A stretch of 44,749 nt of DNA from an uncultured Collinsella sp. GTDB taxonomy: Bacteria > Actinomycetota > Coriobacteriia > Coriobacteriales > Coriobacteriaceae. The stretch spans positions 1-44,749 of the forward strand of contig CAUCKA010000012.1 in assembly GCA_958443265.1 (NCBI GenBank), read 5' to 3'. Shown here one piece after another: positions 32,003 through 39,480 of this stretch; within the stretch, counting starts at the first letter, position 1; the number at the start of each line of letters is the position of its first letter. The notes under the pieces are model-generated. The model saw only the letters and a program-made list of their open reading frames with translations, made no database searches and was not told the origin of the DNA. Both the position numbers and the translations under genes were made by a program.

Positions 32003-32327
32003 GGAACGCCTCTCTTTACATTGCGGCCGAAGCCCGGAGCCGCAACTAAAACTTCAAGTTGAACTTAAACGTTACCCATTGTACTCCGTTGCAATAAAGC
32101 TGGAAAGGGTTGCATACCGTCAACGGTCGCCAGCGCACGCCTGCCTACCCGCGCCGCTCACGCGACGCCGTCTGGCCCAGCGCCCCGACCAGCGACGCTC
32201 GCGTCGCAGCCTCATGTCGAAAATGCGCACGCCTGCAATCCGCCCCCATAAACCCACCATCTTTGGGTACAAATAACCGCAGACAACTGACCGTGCCACG
32301 CCAACCACCCAGGAGCGGACACTATCC
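32003..32327. other. Divergent intergenic region phosphatase/antiporter
   Basis: About 325 bases between divergent genes. A TACAAT box is seen on the minus strand near 32080 but without a clear -35. An AACTT-CAAGTTGAACTT inverted repeat lies near 32052. I see no RNA gene or repeat family member here. Confidence 0.35.
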
Positions 32328-33929
32328 ATGAACCAGATCCTTCTCTTTATCGGCCTCGTCATCATTCTGTGCCTGACCATCAAACCCGTCGGCAAAAAGC
32401 TCCCCTTCCCCACCCTGCTCATCTTTATCGCACTGGGTATGCTGCTGGGCGTCAACGGCCCGGCGCACATCGACTTTAGCGACTATGCGCTCACCGAAAC
32501 CGTCTGCAGCACGGCGCTGCTGTTCATCATGTTCTACGGCGGCTTTAACACCAACATCGACCGTGCCAAACCCGTCGCCGTGCCCGCAGTGCTGCTGAGC
32601 ACGCTCGGCGTTGTCATCACCGCTGGCATCACCGGCGTGTTCGCGCACTTTGTACTGGGCTTCGACTGGACTGGCGGCCTGCTGCTGGGATCGGTCGTGG
32701 CATCGACCGATGCGGCCAGCGTCTTTAGTGTGCTGCGCGAGCACAGCCTGTCGCTGAGGGACGGCACCGACTCGCTGCTCGAGGTCGAATCGGGCTCCAA
32801 CGATCCCGTCGCCTACATGCTCACCGCCGTGCTCGCCACACTCGCGGCGGGCGGCAACATCGACATCCCCGTGCTGCTGGCCAAGCAAATCATCCTGGGC
32901 GTGGGCCTGGGCCTTGTCATCGGCTGGGCGGCGGGCCGCCTGATTGAACGCGCGCACGCAACGGCCGAGGGCGCGCAGACTATCTTTTTGTTCGCCGTGG
33001 CGATCGTTGCCTACGCGCTGCCGAGCTACCTGGGCGGCAACGGATTTTTGGCCGTGTACCTGGCCGGCATTGTGCTGGGCGCGAGCGACATCACCGGCAA
33101 GGTCGAGCTGGCGCACTTCTTTGACACCCTCACCGAGATGGCCGAGATGACGATCTTCTTCTTACTCGGCCTGCTCGTAACGCCCGCACGCCTGCCGCAG
33201 ATGCTGCTGCCTGGCCTGGCGCTCATGGCGTTTATGCTCTTCGTGAGCCGCCCCATCGCCGTCGGCGTGCTCCTGGCACCCTTTAAGACGAACCCCCGCC
33301 AGGTCGCGCTCATAAGCTGGGCGGGCCTGCGCGGAGCGGCTTCGGTCGTCTTTAGTCTCTTTGCCGTGGTGGCCGGCGTTCCCGGCGGACACGACCTATT
33401 TGACCTGGTGTTTGTGATTGCCGTGTCGAGCATTGTGGTGCAGGGCTCGCTGCTGCCAGCGGTGGCGAAGAAGCTCGATATGATCGATGCGACCGGCGAC
33501 GTGCGCCGCACCTTTAACGACTATCGCGACGAAGACGGCATGTCATTTGTAAAGCTCAAAGTGGGTGCTGGCCATCCGTTTGCCGGACGCTCGCTCGCCG
33601 ATATTGGCAGCGCAACGGACATGCTGGTTGTCTTGGTACTGCGCGATGGTGCACACCCGGTGCTGCCCAACGGCGATACCGTAATTGAGGAAGGCGACCT
33701 ATTGGTGATGGCCGCGCCGACGTTTGAAGAGCGTGCCGAGGTTACACTGCGCGAGGTCACCGTGACTCCCCACGGTCGCCTGGCTGGCCAGCGCCTGCGC
33801 GACGTGCCGCAAGGCAAGCATCCCTTTATCGTCGTGATGCTCAAGCGCGACGGCCAAACGATCATCCCCGACGGCAACACCCTCATATACGCCGGCGACG
33901 AAGCTGTCATCGCCACCCTGGCGTCGTAG
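32328..33929 (+). CDS. Potassium/proton antiporter of the NhaP2/CvrA type with RCK_C domain
   Basis: 533 residues. The first about 385 form a CPA1-type Na+/H+ exchanger fold with about twelve helices, with the ion-binding region SVVASTDAASVFSVL and GSNDPVAYMLT (Asp) near residue 162, and the late WAGLRGAASVVFSLF. Residues about 400-533 are soluble: an RCK_C (TrkA-C) domain (FVKLKVGAGHPFAGRSL, then GDLLVMAAP) followed by a second similar repeat (GRLAGQRL, then AGDEAVIATL). It probably expels K+ or Na+ in exchange for protons at the cytoplasmic membrane, gated by a nucleotide or ion. Confidence 0.88.
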   Translation: MNQILLFIGLVIILCLTIKPVGKKLPFPTLLIFIALGMLLGVNGPAHIDFSDYALTETVCSTALLFIMFYGGFNTNIDRAKPVAVPAVLLSTLGVVITAGITGVFAHFVLGFDWTGGLLLGSVVASTDAASVFSVLREHSLSLRDGTDSLLEVESGSNDPVAYMLTAVLATLAAGGNIDIPVLLAKQIILGVGLGLVIGWAAGRLIERAHATAEGAQTIFLFAVAIVAYALPSYLGGNGFLAVYLAGIVLGASDITGKVELAHFFDTLTEMAEMTIFFLLGLLVTPARLPQMLLPGLALMAFMLFVSRPIAVGVLLAPFKTNPRQVALISWAGLRGAASVVFSLFAVVAGVPGGHDLFDLVFVIAVSSIVVQGSLLPAVAKKLDMIDATGDVRRTFNDYRDEDGMSFVKLKVGAGHPFAGRSLADIGSATDMLVVLVLRDGAHPVLPNGDTVIEEGDLLVMAAPTFEERAEVTLREVTVTPHGRLAGQRLRDVPQGKHPFIVVMLKRDGQTIIPDGNTLIYAGDEAVIATLAS

Positions 33930-34031
33930 TGGCCATGGGGTAGCTAAAAGAGACACATCCCGAATTGGCTACATTTGAGCATCAATCGCCCCGACAGGGG
34001 TCTCGTTGAGGACAGTTAGTGTCTCTCAAGA

Positions 34032-34154
34032 CTAAGTGAGTAGGCTTTTGTCGAATCGCCGACCACGTCACCAAAGCACAAGTCTGTGACCTGCGGGTTT
34101 GTTGAAGAAAAGACTTCGGGTGCTCAGCATTTCCAAAAAAGCCTACTCACTTAG
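34032..34154. repeat. 123-bp inverted-end element, copy B
   Basis: Begins CTAAGTGAGTAGGCTTTT and ends with its exact 18-bp complement at 34137-34154. It is the same length as copy A. Flanks also match copy A: GGGGTCTCGTTG on the left, and GAACCGCCGCGACGTCGTT with GACTCCGTTGCGACGG on the right, so a cassette of about 255 bp is duplicated, not only the element. Confidence 0.8.
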
Positions 34155-34357
34155 CCGGCGGGTGGCCATAATAGAACCGCCGCGACGTCGTTGGACTCCG
34201 TTGCGACGGTTTATCATGCATTTTCGCACAGCCGTGGGCACAAACACCCCGTCGCCCCATATGACAAAGGGGCAGTCCCTTTGTCACATTTAATAGAACT
34301 TCAGCAAGAAGCTGAGATAGAAGACCGAATGAGCCACCGCTCGCACCGCAACCATGG

Positions 34358-34427
34358 TATAAATGGATTGCGCTCCTTTATGGAGGGCAGTCAAGGGCCG
34401 GGGGATCCCCCCGGCATTTTTGTTTTT
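34358..34427 (+). ncRNA. DUF3800-linked RNA-like unit 1
   Basis: TATAAA (34358-34363) is followed by a small CTCC/GGAG hairpin (34373-34385), the linker ending CAAGG, and a terminator GCCGGGGG/CCCCCGGC (34397-34415) with ATTTTTG. The predicted transcript is only about 55 bases. The same order recurs in units 2 and 3. No clear -35 box is seen for this copy. Confidence 0.6.
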
Positions 34428-34483
34428 AGGTCAACAGGAAATCGAGCGAAATGTCTCGTGTAGACCCGACATGCGGTTTCTGT

Positions 34484-34551
34484 TATAAAGATGTCGGTAC
34501 CCTCGAATAGAGGGGCCTCCAAGAGCCGGGGTCTTACCTCCGGCATTTTTT
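34484..34551 (+). ncRNA. DUF3800-linked RNA-like unit 2
   Basis: TATAAA (34484-34489), with TAGACC 17 bases before it, precedes a CCCTC/GAGGG hairpin (34500-34514), a linker with CCAAGA, and a terminator stem GCCGGGG/CCTCCGGC (34525-34544) followed by ATTTTTT. It is in tandem with unit 1 and convergent to the DUF3800 gene, ending about 20 bases before its stop. Confidence 0.6.
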
Positions 34552-34572
34552 ATGCAATACGAGGCCTGCCCA

Positions 34573-35247
34573 TTAGACGACAGCCTTCTTTCTTATTTCT
34601 TTTAGTAAGCCTTTTTTAAACGCAGTACTACCACCAAAAAACTTCTGGTCAGTATTAGTCTGCTTATTCGCCTGATATTTCAGACTCGTGAACTCAATGG
34701 TACAGATATAGTCCGCAGCCTGAGCCAAATAGTAATCCGATGAAGTTGTCGGCTTATAGTTAACTGCATTTTTAGCCAAAGCGTAATCGATTGCCTTGTG
34801 AAGCGCACTCGAAACCGAACCCTGTCCTCCGTCGTAGTAAATCTTCACAGCATCAAACTGCTGAAACCAACTCAAATTATCGAATATGAAATCGATGATT
34901 TCACGCCGCATCGCATCAGCGATCTGTTTGAGAGTTCGATACCGATGCGTCTTGAATACAAACACCTTGTACGAGATGGGTAAATGTCGAAACATAACTC
35001 GAAATAGTGAAAACAGCCTTTTTCTCTCACTGATGTCCAAGTCCTTGAACTGATCTTTTCCATTCATGAGAGGAGAAGCATGGAACGGAAGGAGCGGCAA
35101 TCCGCTATCGGCTACCGCCCTTTCATATTTCTCTATTCCCTCAGCGATGGGAATATTTTGTTCATGAAAAACAAAGGCAACAAGATAGTATTTTTCACGA
35201 AGATCATCGCTTCCAGATTCATCAATAAAGATACTCAGCTCTCGCAT
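34573..35247 (-). CDS. DUF3800-domain protein
   Basis: 224 residues from ATG 35247 (MRELSIFIDESGSDD), with TAAGGA upstream. The N-terminal FIDESGS and the late LAQAADYICTIEF are the hallmark ends of DUF3800, a predicted RNase H-like fold; IYYDGGQG lies between them. DUF3800 proteins occur in phages, mobile elements and defence regions, and structured RNA motifs beside their genes have been reported (DUF3800 motifs, recalled, not checked). Base composition is clearly richer in A+T than the housekeeping genes. The activity is unknown; nuclease action on RNA is an inference from the fold. It directly follows RNA-like unit 3 and the end of the BREX operon. Confidence 0.85.
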   Translation of the reverse strand: MRELSIFIDESGSDDLREKYYLVAFVFHEQNIPIAEGIEKYERAVADSGLPLLPFHASPLMNGKDQFKDLDISERKRLFSLFRVMFRHLPISYKVFVFKTHRYRTLKQIADAMRREIIDFIFDNLSWFQQFDAVKIYYDGGQGSVSSALHKAIDYALAKNAVNYKPTTSSDYYLAQAADYICTIEFTSLKYQANKQTNTDQKFFGGSTAFKKGLLKEIRKKAVV

Positions 35248-35261
35248 GGGCAATCCTTAAT

Positions 35262-35329
35262 AAAAAAGCCGGGGAAAACGTCCCCGGCACTTGGAAGCCC
35301 TCTCTTAAGAGACGACCACCTAATTTATA
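35262..35329 (-). ncRNA. DUF3800-linked RNA-like unit 3, upstream of DUF3800
   Basis: On the minus strand TATAAA (35324-35329) precedes a TCTC-TTAA-GAGA hairpin (35301-35312), a linker with TTCCAAGT, and a terminator GCCGGGGA/TCCCCGGC (35268-35288) ending in six T residues (35262-35267). The DUF3800 ribosome site begins four bases beyond. Read-through of this terminator would express DUF3800; it may also end the BREX operon. The CATGGTATAAAT context equals that of unit 1. Confidence 0.65.
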
Positions 35330-35353
35330 CCATGAAATTGGGCGTATATTCAA
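35324..35353 (-). promoter_or_regulatory. Promoter of RNA-like unit 3
   Basis: TTGAAT (35348-35353) and TATAAA (35324-35329) on the minus strand are separated by 18 bases, placing the start of the transcript about 50 bases before the terminator T-run. Confidence 0.6.
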
Positions 35354-35402
35354 GCATGAGTATAAAATACAAACATATGTTCGTCAATAGCAAAGGTGGC
35401 CA

Positions 35403-35600
35403 TCATTCAGCGTCGTCATCGACAGCAAAGTCGCGGAGGTCGAGGCCTTCGCGTTCGGCTCGGGCTAGGAGCTCTTGGGGCGACTCGTCCTCGATATCCA
35501 CTACGTCGAGCATGGCAGCCGGAAAGCCCGCCCCCGCCGCACTCCCCGCACGGTCGAGCAAACTCTCGCGCAGCTGGTCAACATCAACATCGATCTTCAT
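35403..35600 (-). CDS. 65-residue acidic protein, end of BREX operon
   Basis: ATG 35600 follows AGGGGG; the frame begins 27 bases after the preceding stop. The product is acidic (MKIDVDVDQLRESL at the start, ending RDFAVDDDAE) with predicted helices and no membrane segment. I recognise no family. Tight spacing and a good ribosome site support translation as the last gene of the leftward operon. Confidence 0.55.
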   Translation of the reverse strand: MKIDVDVDQLRESLLDRAGSAAGAGFPAAMLDVVDIEDESPQELLARAEREGLDLRDFAVDDDAE

Positions 35601-35627
35601 GGTGAAACCCCCTACCGGATCAGACCC

Positions 35628-36992
35628 CTACTCAGCAGTGCCGAGCACATTCACGGCTGCAACGAAAGCCGCAACCTGCTTGTCATCCATCTGTGTGGCC
35701 AAACGCCCCACGGGCTCGTCGTAAGCAAACTGCACCTTATCGATAAAGCAATCCCAGGCGCGCTCGTCCACACGCACGGCGGCCTCGCAATACTGGCTGA
35801 GCTTTTTGAGTCCATACCAAAACGCATTCACATAGCGCACAGGGTTCTCGTCCAGCACACCATCGTAGCGACGCGCGTTAAACTCATACATGCGCGCCAC
35901 GGCAACCTCGAGCGAATCGCCACCATCGGCCGAGGCCTCGTCCACAAGCTCAGGGATAGCAACCTCACACCAAGCATTGTGCCTAGTAGCACCGTCGTAC
36001 TCGCCCACCAACACATCTTCATCAAACCGAGCATCGTAGTCGAAATAACTACTGCCACGGCAAATCCCATGCGGCGAACCGGCACCAAAGGCACAGAACA
36101 ACCCGCCGTCGCCAACAACGCGCCTATAGGTCTCAAACGACTTTTTAACCCGAGCGAGCAACTCGGAAAGCTCCCCGGCATCGCACGCCGTCTCGCACAC
36201 AACGCAAGCAGGCTGCGGCAATGACACCGGCTCCACCGCGCTCCCCGCAACGCGGGCGGCGCGCTCGGCCCGATACGCTTGGGCAGCCAAGCGCGCCCGC
36301 TGCGCAGCGCCGCGCACGTTGGTAAGCTCACGCTCCAGCGCCACGTCGCCGGCAACATCGCCAGCAACACCACCAGCAAACCCGCCAGCATCCCGCGGCC
36401 CGGTCGCACTCAGCTCGGACTCAAAGGTCATCGTGATCATGTCGGCAAGGTCCGTTGCGTCGGCTGCACAACGCAGCTGCTCCAACTGCGTACACAGCAG
36501 ATCGGCATCCAGGGGCACGGCATCCACAACGCGCACGTCGCTCAGGCGCGCCACGCCCTGCAGCACCAAAGTCCCCGCGGCATCGTATGCAGCGCGAACC
36601 CTGTCCGCCGTATTGGCACGCAGCTTTACCTCGATAAACGCAAGCGTCTGCTCCAGGCGGGCCAACAGCTCGGCCTTGTCCTCCATGCGCAAAAAGGCAG
36701 CGTAGCGCCGCTCCATCTGCAACGGACCAACAACGCCCACCTGCTTGCGAGCGCGCGCAAGCGACTCGGCCTCAACGCGGCGTACATATCTGTCGACGGC
36801 CTGCACGGCAGACTCGCGTGCAGCGCGCTCGGCAGTCTCAACGCCCTCGATCACGCCCAGCAGCTCGCGGGAGCGCGCCTTGCGCACCAGCTCCCCGCGA
36901 TCGTACTGCTCAAGCGCCGTCTGACGCTTGGCCACCGACTCAAAGCCAAACAGCTCGTCGAGCAGCTCACCAACAGAACGCTCGTCCGCCAT
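35628..36992 (-). CDS. Unidentified 454-residue protein downstream of brxL
   Basis: ATG 36992 follows GAGGAGG. Residues about 1-200 are Arg/Ala/Glu-rich helices, likely coiled coil (AERAARESAVQAVDRYVRR region). Residues about 200-260 are a Gly/Ala-rich linker. Cysteines cluster in ACVVCETACDAGE (about 275). The C-terminal part is aromatic and mixed (SSYFDYDARFDED, VNAFWYGLKKLSQY), ending with a short helix. It lies 95 bases after brxL, in the same operon and direction, so a role linked to BREX or to operon control is likely, but I cannot assign one. It does not resemble BrxA, BrxB or BrxHI by eye. Confidence 0.6.
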   Translation of the reverse strand: MADERSVGELLDELFGFESVAKRQTALEQYDRGELVRKARSRELLGVIEGVETAERAARESAVQAVDRYVRRVEAESLARARKQVGVVGPLQMERRYAAFLRMEDKAELLARLEQTLAFIEVKLRANTADRVRAAYDAAGTLVLQGVARLSDVRVVDAVPLDADLLCTQLEQLRCAADATDLADMITMTFESELSATGPRDAGGFAGGVAGDVAGDVALERELTNVRGAAQRARLAAQAYRAERAARVAGSAVEPVSLPQPACVVCETACDAGELSELLARVKKSFETYRRVVGDGGLFCAFGAGSPHGICRGSSYFDYDARFDEDVLVGEYDGATRHNAWCEVAIPELVDEASADGGDSLEVAVARMYEFNARRYDGVLDENPVRYVNAFWYGLKKLSQYCEAAVRVDERAWDCFIDKVQFAYDEPVGRLATQMDDKQVAAFVAAVNVLGTAE

Positions 36993-37087
36993 GGCAAGGC
37001 CTCCTCACGCGCAGCGCGCCACCATGCCCGCGGGCCCACGCGCACAAGACAAACGCCTTGCGCACGCAAGCCCGCACGCTCGCATCC

Positions 37088-39469
37088 CTATAGATCTAGC
37101 GCCTTCTTCGCGGCATCAACCGGGTCGCCATCCATGTAGAACACCGGGCTCAAGCCCGAGATAATCTCGGACGGCACGCTCTGCAGGCCCGCGATGGCGC
37201 TCAGCGGTAAAATCACGCGCTTGGCGCCGGCGTTTTTAGCCACGCGCATAATGTCCTCGAGCCCGCGGATCTCGTCCATAGAGCCCGACATGCGCAAGAT
37301 TCCCGGAACCGCCAGCGCGGACATCACGGGACGGTTGCACGCCGCGGAACACAGGCCCACAAACTCGGCAAGCGAGACTTCCTCGGACAGGCCCTTGCTC
37401 TGCAGGTCGTTATAGAACAGCAGATAGTCCTTTGAGCCAATGTGCATGCCCGGCGCCACACGGTTCGCCAGGTTCACAAAGTTGTCAAACGCGGCTTCCA
37501 GCGTATCGCGCACCGGCTTGTTAAAGGCAACGCCCTCGTGCTTAAACTTGCACTCGCCGGCAACGGCCTTGTTCTCCAGCTTGTACACGGCAACCTCGCC
37601 GCCCTGCGACCTGCCCACGCCAAACACGTGGCCGGACAGCAGCGGTCCGTCGGGAATCAGCGTGTCCTCGCTCTGCTCGGGCACACGCACCACGTGCACG
37701 TCCTGCGGATTGTCGGCATCCATATAGCCCAGGTTAACGTCGATAAACTCGACGCCCGCCATAATCTTGAGCTGCTCCTTTACGCGGCGACGGCCCTCGA
37801 TGGCATAGTCCAGCAGCCAGCGCACGTCGTCCTTGTCCATGGCCTCGTCGGGGAACAGCAGCTTGGCCAGACCGCTAAAGGTCTTGCGCACGGCGATCTC
37901 GTCGCGCTTGTTAAAGTCGCTGTTAAAGCGGAAGTAACGGTCGATATGGTGCGTAAAGTCCTTGCGGCGCATCTCCTTGCAAAACTCCGACAGGCAGTCG
38001 GTGATCAAGCCGTAATGCCCGGTCAGCAGGCTCGAGCGCATCTTGGGAATCTCCCAGCCCGGCAGGTAATAGTGGATACGGTCGAAGAAGGCCGAATCGT
38101 TGTTAAACTCCGGCGGGAACGGATCAAACAGGTGCGTGGTCTTAAGGACGTTTTGCACGGTGTCGTTGATGTTGCCCTCAAAGACCATGGAGGCATCGGC
38201 GTTAATCTGGTCGCGGCCGCGCGCGTAGCTGCCGCTCGCCATGTAGTCCTTCATGATCTGCACGGCGTTGGTGTCCTTAAAGCGCATGCCGGCGACCTCG
38301 TCGAACGTCACGCAGTCCCAGTGGCCCACCAAGCCCACGCGATCGGCGCGCATGGAGTTCATACGGCCGAACAGGTTGGCCGTGGTGGTCTGGCCGCCCG
38401 AAAGCAAGATGGCGTAGGGCGAGACCTCTTTGTAGATATGGCTCTTGCCGGTACCACGGGGACCCAGCTCGCATAGGTTGTAGTTGCGCTCGATCAGTGG
38501 CACCATGCGCTCGATAAAGTGCAGGCGCTCTTTCTCGGAAAGCTCGCTGGGCTCATAGCCAGCGGAGCGCAGCAGCATGTTGAGCCATTCGTCGCGCGTA
38601 AAGTACTGGCGCTCGTCGACCATGGCATCCAGGTCCAGGTTGGGCATCTGGATGGGCGTGAGCGACGCCACGCTAAACGGAGAGTCCTCGGGTCCGCGCT
38701 TTTTGCGCTTGGCCTTGGAGCGGCGTGGCGCATCATCGCCAAAGACCTCCATGCCAAACTCGTCTTCCTCATCCAAGGGGTGACGATACTCGATGCTCAT
38801 AATGCACCAAATGCCGCCCTGCAGAATCTTGGAATAGTCACGCACGTACTCGGCCGGCATCACAAACGGCTCGATGGTCAGGTTGGCAAACGACGCCACG
38901 TAGATGTCTTTGTACTCGTCGAGCTTGGCCGTCACCTTATCGATGATGGTAAAGCGGCCCAGTTCGCGGATCTTGGACTTAATGCGCTCGGACTCGTCGG
39001 GACGCACGTAGTTATCGGTGAGGATCCTGCGGATACGCTCCAAACCCTCTGCCACGGCATCCTCGTCGTCAGTTGAGCAGTACATGCCCAGCAGATACTC
39101 CAGCACAAAGGTGGGCACGTTGGCGCCACGCTTCATAAGGGCCGTCAGGTCCTTGCGCACGATCTTGCCAGCAAAGTGCTCGAGCAGTTTGCCGTCCAGC
39201 CCATCCATGTCGTAGCCGTCGTCCTCGGGGGCCTCGGCCACGGCCTGGTCATAGCCATCGGTCGAGGACTCGTCCTCGGCGGGCGCCGCAACCTCATCGG
39301 GTACCGCGGCCACCGTCGGCTCCGGGGCAGGCGCGGCAGCCACGGCCTCTGCGGCAGTCTCAGCCTCCGGGGCGGGCACGGCCTCCCCTGCAGGTACCGC
39401 AGCCTGCAGGGGCGCATTCACATCAATCGAGGGAACTTCCCACAGATTGTCGTCATTGCTATCAAACAT
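37088..39469 (-). CDS. brxL: BrxL, Lon-like AAA+ protein of BREX
   Basis: 793 residues from ATG 39469 (MFDSNDDNLW) behind TAGGAG, overlapping the pglZ end region. Residues 1 to about 88 form an acidic Ala/Pro/Glu-rich extension that seems extra compared with usual BrxL (roughly 680 residues). The BrxL N-terminal domain follows (EHFAGKIVRKDLTALMKRG), then the AAA+ domain with Walker A GPRGTGKS at 336-343 and CVTFDEVAGMRF as Walker B region, then the C-terminal Lon-protease-like domain (ILRMSGSMDEIRGLED, AKNAGAKRVILP). BrxL takes part in phage exclusion; the Lon-like part has no obvious GPSAG Ser motif. Confidence 0.92.
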   Translation of the reverse strand: MFDSNDDNLWEVPSIDVNAPLQAAVPAGEAVPAPEAETAAEAVAAAPAPEPTVAAVPDEVAAPAEDESSTDGYDQAVAEAPEDDGYDMDGLDGKLLEHFAGKIVRKDLTALMKRGANVPTFVLEYLLGMYCSTDDEDAVAEGLERIRRILTDNYVRPDESERIKSKIRELGRFTIIDKVTAKLDEYKDIYVASFANLTIEPFVMPAEYVRDYSKILQGGIWCIMSIEYRHPLDEEDEFGMEVFGDDAPRRSKAKRKKRGPEDSPFSVASLTPIQMPNLDLDAMVDERQYFTRDEWLNMLLRSAGYEPSELSEKERLHFIERMVPLIERNYNLCELGPRGTGKSHIYKEVSPYAILLSGGQTTTANLFGRMNSMRADRVGLVGHWDCVTFDEVAGMRFKDTNAVQIMKDYMASGSYARGRDQINADASMVFEGNINDTVQNVLKTTHLFDPFPPEFNNDSAFFDRIHYYLPGWEIPKMRSSLLTGHYGLITDCLSEFCKEMRRKDFTHHIDRYFRFNSDFNKRDEIAVRKTFSGLAKLLFPDEAMDKDDVRWLLDYAIEGRRRVKEQLKIMAGVEFIDVNLGYMDADNPQDVHVVRVPEQSEDTLIPDGPLLSGHVFGVGRSQGGEVAVYKLENKAVAGECKFKHEGVAFNKPVRDTLEAAFDNFVNLANRVAPGMHIGSKDYLLFYNDLQSKGLSEEVSLAEFVGLCSAACNRPVMSALAVPGILRMSGSMDEIRGLEDIMRVAKNAGAKRVILPLSAIAGLQSVPSEIISGLSPVFYMDGDPVDAAKKALDL

Positions 39470-39480
39470 AGGGCACACTC

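Larger units (their letters stand above)
33930..34572. other. Intergenic region: repeat cassette B and two RNA-like units
   Basis: About 640 bases without a protein gene. From left to right: the duplicated cassette with the 123-bp element (about 33990-34245), a 10-bp perfect hairpin TGACAAAGGG/CCCTTTGTCA (34262-34286), and two short RNA-like units with terminators at 34358-34427 and 34484-34551. It forms the boundary of the defence island. Confidence 0.5.

Noticed and set aside
30856..34154. Classical MITE insertions with target-site duplications for the 123-bp elements
   Set aside because: Similarity between the copies continues well past the inverted ends on both sides, so the ends are not insertion boundaries and no target duplication can be defined.
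34262..34551. CRISPR array or type III antitoxin repeat array next to DUF3800
   Set aside because: The units are not evenly spaced identical repeats with unique spacers. They are separate hairpin-terminator units on both strands, and no cas gene is present.
35080..35724. Plus-strand Ser/Arg-rich frame across the DUF3800 start and the 65-residue gene
   Set aside because: It spans two terminators and real leftward genes; composition indicates a shadow.
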